A stretch of DNA of 64,000 nucleotides from Serratia proteamaculans (GTDB taxonomy: Bacteria > Pseudomonadota > Gammaproteobacteria > Enterobacterales > Enterobacteriaceae), in the NCBI RefSeq assembly GCF_008830365.1, contig NZ_WBKI01000009.1, forward strand, positions 78,918-142,917, given 5' to 3'. The notes below the pieces were generated by a model that ran no database searches, was not told where the DNA came from, and saw nothing but the letters and a program-made list of their open reading frames with translations. Positions 6,846-17,485 of this stretch are shown one piece after another. The translations under genes and the position numbers were made by a program. The number at the start of each line of letters is the position of its first letter. Position 1 is the stretch's first letter.

Positions 6846-9161
6846 TTAGTCGCGCTTCTTCAGCAGTCGCAGGGCGTTGGCGGTGACCAGCGCGGTGGCG
6901 CCAGAGTCCGCCAGCACCGCCAGCCACAGCCCGGTCAGGCCCAGCAGAGTGGTGATCAGGAACACCCCTTTCAGCCCTAGCGCAATGGTGATGTTCTGCC
7001 GAATATTGGCGTGTGTTGCGCGTGAGATGCGGATCATTTCCGCCACGCCCACCAGCCGGTTATGGGTCAGCGCCGCGTCGGCCGTTTCCAGCGCCACGTC
7101 GGTACCGCTGCCCATAGCGATGCCGATACTGGAGGCTTTCATCGCCGGTGCATCATTGATGCCGTCGCCGATCATCGCCGTTGGCCGAAGTTCGCTCAGT
7201 TCAGTCACCGCCTTCACTTTATCTTCCGGCAGCAGCCCGGCACGGTAATCCAGCCCCAACTCAGTGGCAATCGCCGCCGCCGCACGCGGGTTGTCACCGG
7301 TTAACATCACCCCGTTGATCCCCAGCGCTTTCAGTTCGGCAATCGCCTGTTTGGCATCGCTACGCAGTGTGTCACGCAGTGCCAGCAGGCCAATCGGGAT
7401 ACCGTCTTCCAGTACCACCACCGCCGTTTTACCGGCATTTTCCAGCCGTTCTACCTGACTGGTGCCCTGCGGAGTGAGCAGGCCAGCGGCCAGCTTGGCG
7501 GGAGCACTGATCAGCAGGGTTTTGCCGTTGATAACACCCTCGACCCCAATGCCTGCCAGTGCGCGTCGCCCCTGTGCCGGCGGCAGGGGCACGCCATACT
7601 GTTCGGCGCGGTTGATAATCGCTTGCGCCAACGGGTGATGGGAACCGGCCTCGACGGCGGCGGCCAGGGTCAGCAACTGCTGTTCGCTGATGCCGTTGAG
7701 CGGGAGCACATCGGTCACTGTCGGTTTGCCTTCTGTCAGCGTACCGGTTTTATCGAAGGCGATGGTTTGCACCTGGCCCAGTTGCTCCAGCGCCGCACCG
7801 CCTTTAATCAACGCTCCGCGGCGGGTGGCGGCTGCCAATCCAGAGGTGATCGCTGCCGGGGTAGAGATCACCAGCGCACAAGGACAGCCGATCAGCAGTA
7901 GGGTCAGGCCACGATAAATCCAGATATCCCAGGGTTGTGCATACAGCAACGGTGGCACCAGGATCACCGCGATGGCCAGCAGCATAATGGCCGGGGTGTA
8001 GTAACGGCTGAAACGGTCGAGGAAACGTTCGATCGGCGCACGGCGCTCTTCGGCTTCTTCAATCAGTTGCAGGATACGGTCAATGGCGTTTTTACCCGGC
8101 TCGGAAATGACCTTCATCTGCGCGGCCTGATCGACCGACAAACTGCCCGCTGCGACTTTCTGACCCTGCTGACGTTCGACCGGTACAGATTCGCCGGTCA
8201 GGGCGCTTTCGTCGAAGCTGGCGAACGGGTTGAGCAGCTCGGCATCGGCCGGCAGACGGCCGCCGGGGGCAATTTCAATCACATCGCCGGGGCGCAGGCT
8301 GGCAACGGGAACGCGTTTGCGTTGTGTTCCCTGCAACAGCAGGGCGTCTTCCGGCACCAGCTCCATTAGCGCCTTTACGCCGCGTCGCGCACGGTTGGCG
8401 GCATAGGATTCCAGCATCTCGCCAACCATAAACAGCAGCAATACCATTGCCGCCTCGGCGGTCGCGCCGATAAAGAGTGCGCCAATGGCCGCTACGCTCA
8501 TCAGGGTTTCGATGGCAAACGGCGTGCCGGAGCGGATTAGGCGTACCGCCTTGGTGGCGACCGGGGCCAGGCCTACCAGCGTGGTGGCGATAAAGGCAAT
8601 GCGGCTTAGCTCGGGGTTGACCAGGCTGAGTGCCCAACTGACGATCATCAGTGCAGTGAGCAGCAACAGGGGACCAAACTCGCCAAGACGTGACGTTTTT
8701 GGCAAATCGGCTGGGGTGGTCTGGGTGCCGAGCAGGGTAAAACCGGCCTGTTTCACCGCATCCTGAATGCGCTGGCTGATATCGGATTGGGCGTCGACCA
8801 CCAGTTTTTCGGTGGCAAACAGCACGCGGGCGTTGTCGACTCCCGGGAGCGCCGTCACCGCATTTTCAATTTTCTTGGCACAGCTTGGGCAGTCCATGCC
8901 GGTGACTTTCCAGCTGTAGCGTTGGCTACCGGAGAGAGGGGCGGCAGCTAATCTGTCGCTTTCCTCATCCGGATCCTCATGATCGTCAGTGCTGCAACCG
9001 CCTGCGCCATGATCGTGCGTATGGGCATGTTCACCAGGGCTGGCGTCACTTTGTTTTTCACTGCTGCAACCGTGCTGGGTTTTACTGTGGCTATGGTTGC
9101 AACCGCAGCCGCCCTCCGCATGGTGATGTTCCTGATGATTATGCTTTTCATGGTGAGTCAT
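6846..9161 (-). CDS. zntA: Zinc/cadmium/lead-exporting P-type ATPase ZntA
   Basis: A 771-residue P1B-type ATPase that pumps Zn(II), Cd(II) and Pb(II) out across the inner membrane. Seen in order: a His/Cys-rich metal-binding tail (residues 1-66), a heavy-metal-associated domain with GMDCPSC at 88-94, the transmembrane CPC motif at 426-428, the phosphorylation motif DKTGT at 470-474, GDGIND later, and a conserved DSGAT near the C-terminus. The tail makes it about 40 residues longer than E. coli ZntA. The start at 9161 has GGAGGGGG just upstream; a start at 9233 would lie inside the promoter. A ZntR-type operator precedes it. Confidence 0.97.
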   Translation of the reverse strand: MTHHEKHNHQEHHHAEGGCGCNHSHSKTQHGCSSEKQSDASPGEHAHTHDHGAGGCSTDDHEDPDEESDRLAAAPLSGSQRYSWKVTGMDCPSCAKKIENAVTALPGVDNARVLFATEKLVVDAQSDISQRIQDAVKQAGFTLLGTQTTPADLPKTSRLGEFGPLLLLTALMIVSWALSLVNPELSRIAFIATTLVGLAPVATKAVRLIRSGTPFAIETLMSVAAIGALFIGATAEAAMVLLLFMVGEMLESYAANRARRGVKALMELVPEDALLLQGTQRKRVPVASLRPGDVIEIAPGGRLPADAELLNPFASFDESALTGESVPVERQQGQKVAAGSLSVDQAAQMKVISEPGKNAIDRILQLIEEAEERRAPIERFLDRFSRYYTPAIMLLAIAVILVPPLLYAQPWDIWIYRGLTLLLIGCPCALVISTPAAITSGLAAATRRGALIKGGAALEQLGQVQTIAFDKTGTLTEGKPTVTDVLPLNGISEQQLLTLAAAVEAGSHHPLAQAIINRAEQYGVPLPPAQGRRALAGIGVEGVINGKTLLISAPAKLAAGLLTPQGTSQVERLENAGKTAVVVLEDGIPIGLLALRDTLRSDAKQAIAELKALGINGVMLTGDNPRAAAAIATELGLDYRAGLLPEDKVKAVTELSELRPTAMIGDGINDAPAMKASSIGIAMGSGTDVALETADAALTHNRLVGVAEMIRISRATHANIRQNITIALGLKGVFLITTLLGLTGLWLAVLADSGATALVTANALRLLKKRD

Positions 9162-9201
9162 AGCGTCCCCCTCCGGGCCGTTAATGAAGTTCATTGGCCA
9201 G

Positions 9202-9233
9202 ACTCTACACCCTGGAGTCAACTCCAGAGTCAA
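9202..9233 (-). promoter_or_regulatory. zntA promoter with ZntR operator
   Basis: On the minus strand a -35 TTGACT (9233-9228) and a -10 TAGAGT (9207-9202) are separated by a 20-base spacer holding the palindrome CTGGAGTTGACTCCAG. The over-long spacer and the central dyad are the signature of MerR-family activation, and the sequence closely resembles the E. coli zntA promoter bound by ZntR. zntR itself is not in the window. Confidence 0.92.
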
Positions 9234-11239
<2,006 letters not shown>

Positions 11240-11247
11240 CCGTGAGG

Positions 11248-11279
11248 ATAACGCCCGGTGCAACCTGGCCGGGCGTTAT
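11248..11279 (+). terminator. Strong hairpin between protease and inhibitor genes
   Basis: A perfect 11-bp stem, ATAACGCCCGG / CCGGGCGTTAT, with a ten-base loop starts nine bases after the protease stop codon. There is no uridine run after it, so it probably lets some transcription through to the inhibitor and protects the protease message 3' end. Attenuation between the two genes would give more protease than inhibitor. Confidence 0.55.
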
Positions 11280-11291
11280 GCAGGAGCCGAT

Positions 11292-11669
11292 ATGAAAGGC
11301 AGCTTGGCGCGTACCGCCATAATGGCGGGGAGCATAATGGTTACGGGGGCAGTTATGGCCAGCAGTTTGGTTCTTCCTACCGCACGGTCACTGGCGGGGC
11401 AATGGCAAGTCGCTGATGCGCAACAACAGTGCCAGATCGAGTTTTTGGCCAGTGAACAGAGTGCCACTAACGGCTTTCAACTGGTGGATCGGCAGAATTG
11501 TCTGAAGAAGGTGTTAACGGCTGAAGTGGTCGGCTGGCGTCCGGCGCCGGATGGCATCGCTCTGCTACAGGCGGACGGCAGCACGCTGGTGTTCTTTTCG
11601 CGCGACGGGGATATTTATCGGAACCAGCCAGGTGCGGGTGACGGCCTGACGCTGAAGGCGTTGGTGTAA
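11292..11669 (+). CDS. inh: Periplasmic serralysin inhibitor (Inh/AprI family)
   Basis: A 125-residue exported inhibitor that protects the periplasm against serralysin that folds before secretion. The signal peptide ends at VMA, giving a mature N-terminus SSLVLPTARSLAGQW; in the family these first residues enter the protease active-site cleft. Cys47 and Cys70 can form the conserved disulfide of the lipocalin-like barrel, and VGWRPxPDGIxLxQADGS is the family core. A GGAG site precedes the ATG. It sits directly downstream of its target protease with a hairpin between them, an arrangement known in Serratia, Pseudomonas and Dickeya. Confidence 0.93.
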   Translation: MKGSLARTAIMAGSIMVTGAVMASSLVLPTARSLAGQWQVADAQQQCQIEFLASEQSATNGFQLVDRQNCLKKVLTAEVVGWRPAPDGIALLQADGSTLVFFSRDGDIYRNQPGAGDGLTLKALV

Positions 11670-11706
11670 TCATAGCGGGTTCGGCAGCCGAACCCGCCCT
11701 GAGAAA

Positions 11707-12333
11707 TTACAGGTAAAGCGAACGTACAATCAGGAAATGGCCGGAGAAGTAGCAGAATGCCACCAGCGCATCGGCTGCGCGGAAGGTAAAGCGATAGCGA
11801 TTCAGCAGCCACACCACGTTGGCCAGCAACAGCAGTGAGGTCCCCGCCAGCAGCGAGAAACCGAAATCGGTGCTGCGCATGAAGTACTGTTCCCCCGCCA
11901 GCCACACCATCAGCAGCGTCATTGCTACCAGGGTGGCAATCGGCCAGCGCATCTCTTCCAGCCGGGTCCAGATAGTCGCCAGCAACAGCACACCAATCAC
12001 CAGCAGCGCCAATGGCAGCGGCCAAAACAGGCTGAAGGTCATCTGACTGGCGAAACTCAGGGTATACAGCAGATTCGACAGGAAAAATGCGCCGATGGCG
12101 TACAGCACGCGTTCGCGCGGCAGCAGTAACAGTGCGTCGGCGATCAGCGTCGCCAACAGGCCGAGGACAATCAGATAGCCCGCTGGGCCGAGCACCGGCG
12201 CTTGCCAGGCCAGTAATAACAGCAGCAGCAGGGTAACCGGTTTAAATACCCAACGCTGCCAACGTGGCCCACGGTAGGAGGCGTCAACGAACAACCAACC
12301 GGAAAAGAATACGGCAAGGAACGGCCAACTCAT
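11707..12333 (-). CDS. yhhN: YhhN/TMEM86 family membrane protein
   Basis: A 208-residue polytopic protein with about eight hydrophobic segments, belonging to the YhhN family whose animal member TMEM86B is a lysoplasmalogenase. The bacterial substrate is not established. Charged residues set within membrane segments ([16 protein letters not shown] near 59-74, and [10 protein letters not shown] at the C-terminus) are typical of the family. It keeps the E. coli position between zntA and yhhM, although the serralysin pair has been inserted on the zntA side. Confidence 0.88.
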   Translation of the reverse strand: MSWPFLAVFFSGWLFVDASYRGPRWQRWVFKPVTLLLLLLLAWQAPVLGPAGYLIVLGLLATLIADALLLLPRERVLYAIGAFFLSNLLYTLSFASQMTFSLFWPLPLALLVIGVLLLATIWTRLEEMRWPIATLVAMTLLMVWLAGEQYFMRSTDFGFSLLAGTSLLLLANVVWLLNRYRFTFRAADALVAFCYFSGHFLIVRSLYL

Positions 12334-12493
12334 ATGTCTTCCTTATTCATTATGGGAGCCACAGCCTCCGGCTCCAAATTGTCACCAGTGTCACTTCCTG
12401 ATTGCAGTGTAGGCAGCACGCCTGTAATCGACAACGCTTTCTTGAGAATGCTATGTTTACGCCGATTTAACCGCGAAGGGAATGGGAATCAAG

Positions 12494-12850
12494 ATGAGTA
12501 AGCCACCGCTGTTTTTTGTCGCCGTGATTGCGTTGATCGCCGTACTGGCGACGCATCGCTATTTCAACCAGCGCCGTTCGGAGGCGGAAAATGACCGCGC
12601 GCCGGTACGCAGCTTGCAGGTTACGGTGAGCGATAAGCGTGAGTTCCCTGCTTCAAATAACCGTTCACGCCAGCGCGAACATATCGTCAATGAAGCGATG
12701 CGGTATGAAGTGGTGTTCCACCCGCAGCGCGGGGGAGAGGACATTACCCTGCGGCTGAAACAGCAGCAATACGGCCCTATAGAGAAAGGTGCGCAGGGCA
12801 TGCTGCTCGTGCAGGGCACACGCTTTGTCTCTTTTACCGCTCAGCCGTAG
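12494..12850 (+). CDS. yhhM: DUF2500 family protein YhhM
   Basis: A 118-residue protein homologous to E. coli YhhM, function unknown. It starts with a single membrane segment (residues ~4-20, PPLFFVAVIALIAVLA), a short positively charged linker with NQRR, and a soluble beta-rich domain ending in KGTRFVSF-like sequence (GTRFVSFTAQ). I chose the ATG at 12494 because it matches the E. coli start MSKLPLFF; an ATG four codons earlier is too close to its ribosome binding site. It diverges from yhhN and converges on yhhL. Confidence 0.85.
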   Translation: MSKPPLFFVAVIALIAVLATHRYFNQRRSEAENDRAPVRSLQVTVSDKREFPASNNRSRQREHIVNEAMRYEVVFHPQRGGEDITLRLKQQQYGPIEKGAQGMLLVQGTRFVSFTAQP

Positions 12851-12877
12851 GGCACCCGATCCCGCGCCCGCGTGGTG

Positions 12878-13150
12878 TTATTTTCTTTTGAGCGGCGGCT
12901 GTTTTTTCTGCCAGGCCAGCAGTTCGAAAACGCCAAAGATGAAGATCTTGGCTTCCTGCCAGTAGCTTATCGGCTGATCTTTAGGCTGCGTCGACTTCAG
13001 CAACACCAACTGCAGCCCGTGCATCACCACCATAAAGAACAGCGCCACGTCGATGAAGTACTTCAGCGGCTTGGGAAAAGGGTGAAACAGATTGGAGAGC
13101 AGAAAGCCCCATACGCACAGCATCAGCAAGCGACCCAGATTAATCAGCAT
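12878..13150 (-). CDS. yhhL: DUF1145 family membrane protein YhhL
   Basis: A 90-residue protein with two hydrophobic segments, matching E. coli YhhL (INxGRLLMLCVWGFLL at the start, FGVFELLxWQKK near the end). Function unknown. The ATG at 13150 aligns with the E. coli start; longer frames run back through rsmD. Its start overlaps the end of rsmD by 11 bases, indicating coupled translation with the methyltransferase. Confidence 0.85.
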   Translation of the reverse strand: MLINLGRLLMLCVWGFLLSNLFHPFPKPLKYFIDVALFFMVVMHGLQLVLLKSTQPKDQPISYWQEAKIFIFGVFELLAWQKKQPPLKRK

Positions 13151-13760
13151 TGTCGGTTTTCTCTTGAGAACGAATATAAAGACGGTAAGCCACCTGACCG
13201 GCCACTTTTTCACGGTGTAGCTGCCAGTTGGCCGGGACGTCCGTGGCGGCACTTTCGGCTTCGGCCTCTACATAGATCCAGGCCTCATCGGCCAGCCAGC
13301 CCTGTTGTTCCAGCAGCGTGACGGTTTCCGCCAGCAGCCCTTTGCGAAAAGGCGGATCGAGAAACACGACGTCAAACGGCTGAGCTTTGCCCGCCAGCCA
13401 GCTTAACGCGTTGGTATTGACCACAATGCCTTTCCCTTGCAGCAACGCCAGATTTTTCTCCAGCTGTTGTGCCACCGGGCGTTCAAACTCCAACAGCGTG
13501 ACGTTGCCGGCATAGCGTGACAGCGCTTCCAGGCCGAGTGCGCCGCTACCGGCGAAACAGTCCAGACAGCGCGCGCCCTGGATCACCGGTGCCAGCCAGT
13601 TAAACAGGGTTTCACGGACGCGGTCGGTGGTCGGACGCAGCCCTGGGCTATTCGGTACCGGCAGTTTTCGTCCACGCCATTGGCCGCCGATAATGCGGAT
13701 CTGCCCGGCCGCAGCCTGAGGCGGTTTTTTGGCCGACGCCCGGGGCGATATTCTTGTCAT
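13140..13760 (-). CDS. rsmD: 16S rRNA (guanine-966 N2)-methyltransferase RsmD
   Basis: A 206-residue SAM-dependent methyltransferase that modifies G966 of 16S rRNA during 30S assembly. The SAM-binding region has CLDCFAGSGALGLEALSR (about 78-95), and the catalytic motif IV is DPPF (near 140-143). The N-terminal IRIIGGQWRGRKLPVP and RPTTDRVRETLFNWL are family signatures. It is divergent from ftsY and leads a two-gene unit with yhhL. Confidence 0.95.
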   Translation of the reverse strand: MTRISPRASAKKPPQAAAGQIRIIGGQWRGRKLPVPNSPGLRPTTDRVRETLFNWLAPVIQGARCLDCFAGSGALGLEALSRYAGNVTLLEFERPVAQQLEKNLALLQGKGIVVNTNALSWLAGKAQPFDVVFLDPPFRKGLLAETVTLLEQQGWLADEAWIYVEAEAESAATDVPANWQLHREKVAGQVAYRLYIRSQEKTDNAD

Positions 13761-13983
13761 AGATTTGCTTTATTTCTTTCTGGGGCGGTGAAGGCCGCAC
13801 AAGTTAACGAAAAGTTGCCTCTATTCTACCGGTGAGACGCGCCGGGGGAAACGGTAAAACTTTGTTGCCTGATTTCACAGCGGAAAGCATACCGGATGCG
13901 TGTTGCTGCGCGAGGGAAAGTGATAGACTCGGCGGAATAATTGTCAGTATAAGCAAGCCTTCGGTACGGAGTAGAGTCATAAC

Positions 13984-15549
13984 ATGGCAAAAGATAAGAA
14001 ACGCGGGTTTTTCTCCTGGCTGGGCTTCGGCCAGAAAGAAGAAGAGCAACAGCAACCTGAAACGTCGGTAGAACCGGCGGAAAATCAGGCCGTGGAGACA
14101 CCGGCTGAACCGGTTGCTCCCAAGCTGGATGACCAGCTTCCCGCCCAGGAATCTGAACCTGCCGCCTCCGTAGAGACCCCTGGCGAATGGGACGGCAGCC
14201 TGACCGGCGAACATATCGCCGAAAGCGTGCCGGTGGTTACCGAGCACCCTACAGCGGCAGAAACGCTGGCGGAAGAGATTGTTATCCTTACCGAACAGGT
14301 GGCGGCAGAGCAACAACCTGCGGTAGTAGAGGAGATCGCCGAGGTTGAGCCTGAACCGGTTGTTGTGGTTGAACCGGAAGTGATTGAGCCTGAACCTGAG
14401 GTGCTGACGCCAGAGCCGGTTATCGAGGTTGAGCCAGAACCGGTTGCTGTGATTGAACCGGAAGTGGTCGAGCCTGAACCTGAGGTGATTGCGCCAGAGC
14501 CAGAGCTTCTGCCGGCCAGCGTGGCGCTGGAGCCGATTATCATCGCCCCGGCCATTATTGAAGAGATTGAAGAACAGCAACCTGAGCTGCTGGCCCCTGC
14601 GGTGACTCAGGAACAGGAACGTCCGACCAAAGAAGGCTTCTTTGCCCGCCTGAAGCGCAGCCTGGTGAAAACCAAGCAGAATCTGGGTTCCGGTTTTATC
14701 GGTCTGTTTCGTGGCAAGAAAATCGATGACGATCTGTTTGAAGAACTGGAAGAACAGCTGCTGATTGCCGACGTCGGCGTAGAAACCACGCGTAAAATCA
14801 TTACCTCCCTGACCCAACACGCCAGCCGCAAGCAGTTGAAAGATGCTGAGGCGTTGTACGGCAAGCTGAAGGAGGAAATGTCTGAAATTCTGACTAAAGT
14901 TGAACAGCCGCTGGATGTTAGTGGTAAAACCCCGTATGTCATTCTGATGGTTGGGGTGAACGGCGTGGGTAAAACCACCACCATCGGTAAGCTGGCCCGC
15001 CAGTTCCAGGCGGAAGGCAAATCGGTGATGCTGGCAGCGGGGGATACCTTCCGTGCGGCAGCGGTGGAGCAGTTACAGGTGTGGGGCGAACGTAACCGTA
15101 TTCCGGTAATCGCGCAGCAAACTGGCGCAGACTCCGCCTCGGTGATTTTCGATGCCGTACAGGCCGCCAAGGCGCGCGGTATCGACGTACTGCTGGCCGA
15201 TACGGCAGGGCGTCTGCAGAACAAGGCGCACCTGATGGAAGAGCTGAAGAAGATCGTCCGCGTTATGAAAAAACTGGACGACCAGGCCCCCCATGAGGTT
15301 ATGCTGACTCTTGATGCCAGCACCGGACAAAATGCGGTCAGCCAGGCGAAATTATTTAATGAAGCCGTAGGCTTAACCGGTATCACACTGACTAAACTGG
15401 ACGGTACCGCCAAGGGCGGGGTGATCTTTGCCATTGCCGATCAGTTCGCTATCCCGATTCGCTATATCGGCGTTGGGGAAGGCATCGAAGATTTGCGGCC
15501 GTTTAAGGCTGACGATTTTATTGAGGCACTTTTTGCCCGAGAGGATTAA
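13984..15549 (+). CDS. ftsY: Signal recognition particle receptor FtsY
   Basis: A 521-residue SRP receptor GTPase that docks ribosome-SRP complexes at the membrane. The start MAKDKKRGFFSWLGFG gives the amphipathic lipid-binding helix. Residues ~20-215 form the acidic A domain, here rich in PEPE and containing an 84-bp tandem duplication. The NG domain follows with the P-loop GVNGVGKTTT near 322-331, DTAGR near 406-410 and TKLDG near 469. It heads the ftsY-ftsE-ftsX operon; ftsE begins five bases after its stop. The length is slightly above the E. coli protein because of the A-domain repeat. Confidence 0.97.
   Translation: MAKDKKRGFFSWLGFGQKEEEQQQPETSVEPAENQAVETPAEPVAPKLDDQLPAQESEPAASVETPGEWDGSLTGEHIAESVPVVTEHPTAAETLAEEIVILTEQVAAEQQPAVVEEIAEVEPEPVVVVEPEVIEPEPEVLTPEPVIEVEPEPVAVIEPEVVEPEPEVIAPEPELLPASVALEPIIIAPAIIEEIEEQQPELLAPAVTQEQERPTKEGFFARLKRSLVKTKQNLGSGFIGLFRGKKIDDDLFEELEEQLLIADVGVETTRKIITSLTQHASRKQLKDAEALYGKLKEEMSEILTKVEQPLDVSGKTPYVILMVGVNGVGKTTTIGKLARQFQAEGKSVMLAAGDTFRAAAVEQLQVWGERNRIPVIAQQTGADSASVIFDAVQAAKARGIDVLLADTAGRLQNKAHLMEELKKIVRVMKKLDDQAPHEVMLTLDASTGQNAVSQAKLFNEAVGLTGITLTKLDGTAKGGVIFAIADQFAIPIRYIGVGEGIEDLRPFKADDFIEALFARED
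14341..14508 (+). repeat. Two tandem 84-bp repeats inside ftsY
   Basis: Bases 14341-14424 and 14425-14508 are direct repeats encoding two 28-residue units that both begin EVEPEPV and contain IEPEPEV or VEPEPEV. The two copies differ at only a few bases, showing a recent in-frame duplication. They lie in the poorly conserved acidic A domain, where length varies between species. Confidence 0.85.
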
Positions 15550-15554
15550 TACGG

Positions 15555-16226
15555 ATGATTCGCTTTGAACAGGTCAGTAAAGCTTATCTGGGCGGACGGC
15601 AGGCACTGCAGGGGGTAGATTTCCATCTGCGCCCGGCAGAGATGGCGTTTCTGACCGGCCATTCCGGCGCGGGTAAAAGTACCCTGCTGAAACTGATTTG
15701 TGGCATTGAACGGCCGAGCGCCGGCCATATCTGGTTTGGTGGTCACGACATCAGTCGCCTGAGAAACAGTGAGGTGCCGTTCCTGCGTCGTCAGATCGGC
15801 ATGATTTTCCAGGATCACCATCTGCTGCTGGATCGTACGGTGTATGACAACGTGGCGATGCCGCTGATTATCGCCGGTGCCAGTACCGAAGACATCCGCC
15901 GTCGCGTTTCTGCTGCGCTGGACAAGGTCGGGCTGCTGGATAAGGCGAAAAACTTCCCGATCCAGCTTTCTGGTGGTGAGCAACAGCGTGTGGGCATTGC
16001 CCGTGCGGTGGTGAACAAACCGGCGGTGCTGCTGGCGGATGAGCCAACCGGTAACCTGGATGATGCGCTGTCGGAAGGCATTCTGCGCCTGTTTGAAGAA
16101 TTTAACCGTGTTGGTGTGACCGTGCTGATGGCCACCCATGACACCGGGCTGATTGCCCGTCGCAATTACCGCACTCTGCGCCTGAGCCAGGGTCGTATGG
16201 CTGGAGGAGCGCATCATGGCGAATAA
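15555..16226 (+). CDS. ftsE: Cell-division ABC ATPase FtsE
   Basis: A 223-residue ABC-type ATPase that with FtsX activates septal peptidoglycan hydrolases through periplasmic partners. Walker A is GHSGAGKST (residues 35-43), the signature LSGGEQQR lies near 139-146 and Walker B is [11 protein letters not shown]. The Q-loop region [11 protein letters not shown] is characteristic of FtsE. It starts five bases after ftsY and overlaps ftsX by 11 bases. Confidence 0.97.
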   Translation: MIRFEQVSKAYLGGRQALQGVDFHLRPAEMAFLTGHSGAGKSTLLKLICGIERPSAGHIWFGGHDISRLRNSEVPFLRRQIGMIFQDHHLLLDRTVYDNVAMPLIIAGASTEDIRRRVSAALDKVGLLDKAKNFPIQLSGGEQQRVGIARAVVNKPAVLLADEPTGNLDDALSEGILRLFEEFNRVGVTVLMATHDTGLIARRNYRTLRLSQGRMAGGAHHGE

Positions 16227-17169
16227 CGCAAAAACCGCCAAGAGCAAAGCGCTGCGCGGTGGCTGGCGTGAACAATGGCGTTACGCCTGGATGAACGCCA
16301 TCAAGGATATGCTGCGCCAACCCTTGGCAACGCTGCTGACGGTAATGGTGATTGCCATCTCCCTGACACTGCCGAGCGTATGTTACATCGTCTGGAAAAA
16401 CGTCAGTACCGCCGCGACCCAATGGTACCCAACGCCGCAGTTGACGGTTTATCTGGATAAATCCCTCGATGACGACGCGGCGGTGAAAGTGCTCGACGCC
16501 ATCAAGGCGGAAGCCGGCGTAGAGAAAGTGAATTACCTGTCGCGTGAAGAGGCCCGGGGCGAATTCCGCAACTGGTCCGGCTTTGGCGGCGCACTGGACA
16601 TGCTGGAAGAGAACCCGTTACCGGCGGTCGCCATTATCACGCCAAAAATGAGTTTCCAAAGTTCCGACACCCTCAACACCCTGCGCGATCGCGTGGCAGC
16701 GGTACAGGGTGTGGATGAGGTAAGGATGGATGACAGCTGGTTTGCCCGCCTGGCGGCGCTGACTGGACTGGTGGGCCAGGTGGCTGCGATGATCGGCGTG
16801 CTGATGATTGTGGCGGTGTTCCTGGTGATTGGCAACAGCGTGCGGCTGAGCATCTTCAGCCGTCGTGACACCATCAACGTGATGAAGCTGATCGGTGCGA
16901 CCGACGGCTTTATCCTGCGGCCGTTCCTGAACGGCGGGGCTATGCTGGGTTTCTTTGGCGCATTGCTGTCGTTGCTGTTATCCGGCGGGATGGTGTGGCG
17001 TCTGGAGTCGGTGGTCACCGGCGTGGCCAAGGTCTTTGGCACCACCTTTACTCTGCATGGGTTGGGTTGGGATGAAGCGCTGTTACTGCTGATTGTCTCC
17101 GCGATGATCGGCTGGATCGCCGCCTGGCTGGCGACGGTGCAACATTTACGTCGATTTACACCACAATAA
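16216..17169 (+). CDS. ftsX: Cell-division protein FtsX
   Basis: A 317-residue inner-membrane partner of FtsE. A cytoplasmic N-terminus is followed by one membrane segment (about 40-62), a large periplasmic loop that engages the amidase activator EnvC, and three further segments in the C-terminal half (ending [20 protein letters not shown]). FtsX-like permease features [20 protein letters not shown] are present. Its stop is followed within about 20 bases by a TATACT element, suggesting a new promoter for the rpoH side. Confidence 0.97.
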   Translation: MANNAKTAKSKALRGGWREQWRYAWMNAIKDMLRQPLATLLTVMVIAISLTLPSVCYIVWKNVSTAATQWYPTPQLTVYLDKSLDDDAAVKVLDAIKAEAGVEKVNYLSREEARGEFRNWSGFGGALDMLEENPLPAVAIITPKMSFQSSDTLNTLRDRVAAVQGVDEVRMDDSWFARLAALTGLVGQVAAMIGVLMIVAVFLVIGNSVRLSIFSRRDTINVMKLIGATDGFILRPFLNGGAMLGFFGALLSLLLSGGMVWRLESVVTGVAKVFGTTFTLHGLGWDEALLLLIVSAMIGWIAAWLATVQHLRRFTPQ

Positions 17170-17485
17170 AGTTTTTTTGGTATACTCTTCTTCTGCTGCT
17201 CCGAGCGTGTTGCGGGAGAAGAGTTACCGGCACCAACCCAAGCACCACCCAGTCTCTTCTTTGCGCACAAATTCCCTATCGGCCTGAGTCTTCGTCACGT
17301 ATTGTCATGCACAATGTGATCGAAAAACTGTGAACTAATAGGGCGGAACACGGTCAAAATCTGCAGCAAAATGTTATGGTGCCCGGCGTGTGGACCGCTT
17401 TTGCAATAGCAACTGCCGTAGAATCAATCATTTCCCCGCCGTGATAATCACCTGCATGACCTGTTTTTTTCAAGAGAGGGTTTGA
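17170..17485 (+). promoter_or_regulatory. rpoH promoter region
   Basis: This 316-base gap carries the multi-promoter control region of rpoH. An extended -10 (TGG TATACT) lies at 17178-17186. A sigma-E type promoter aligning with E. coli rpoH P3 lies at 17332-17358. A TGTGATCG segment at 17314-17321 resembles part of a CRP site, but its second half is poor. The last part, with TTTTTTTCAAGAGAGGG before the ATG, is the translation start region that in E. coli pairs with coding sequence as an RNA thermometer. Confidence 0.65.
17332..17358 (+). promoter_or_regulatory. Sigma-E (RpoE) promoter of rpoH
   Basis: GAACTA, a 16-base spacer ending CACGG, and TCAAA match the position and layout of the sigma-E promoter P3 of E. 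coli rpoH (GAACTT-N16-TCTGA). It would keep heat-shock sigma factor made at extreme temperature or envelope stress. Confidence 0.7.

Noticed and set aside
12872..13321. 149-codon frame opposite yhhL and rsmD
   Set aside because: Antisense to two conserved genes, with no supporting motif.
14341..14508. Possible CRISPR-like repeat pair
   Set aside because: The two units abut without spacers and are in frame inside ftsY, so they are a coding tandem duplication.
13804..14820. 338-codon frame antisense to ftsY
   Set aside because: It is a low-complexity Arg/Phe/Asn-rich reading of the repeated acidic ftsY segment; the sense strand encodes a canonical FtsY.
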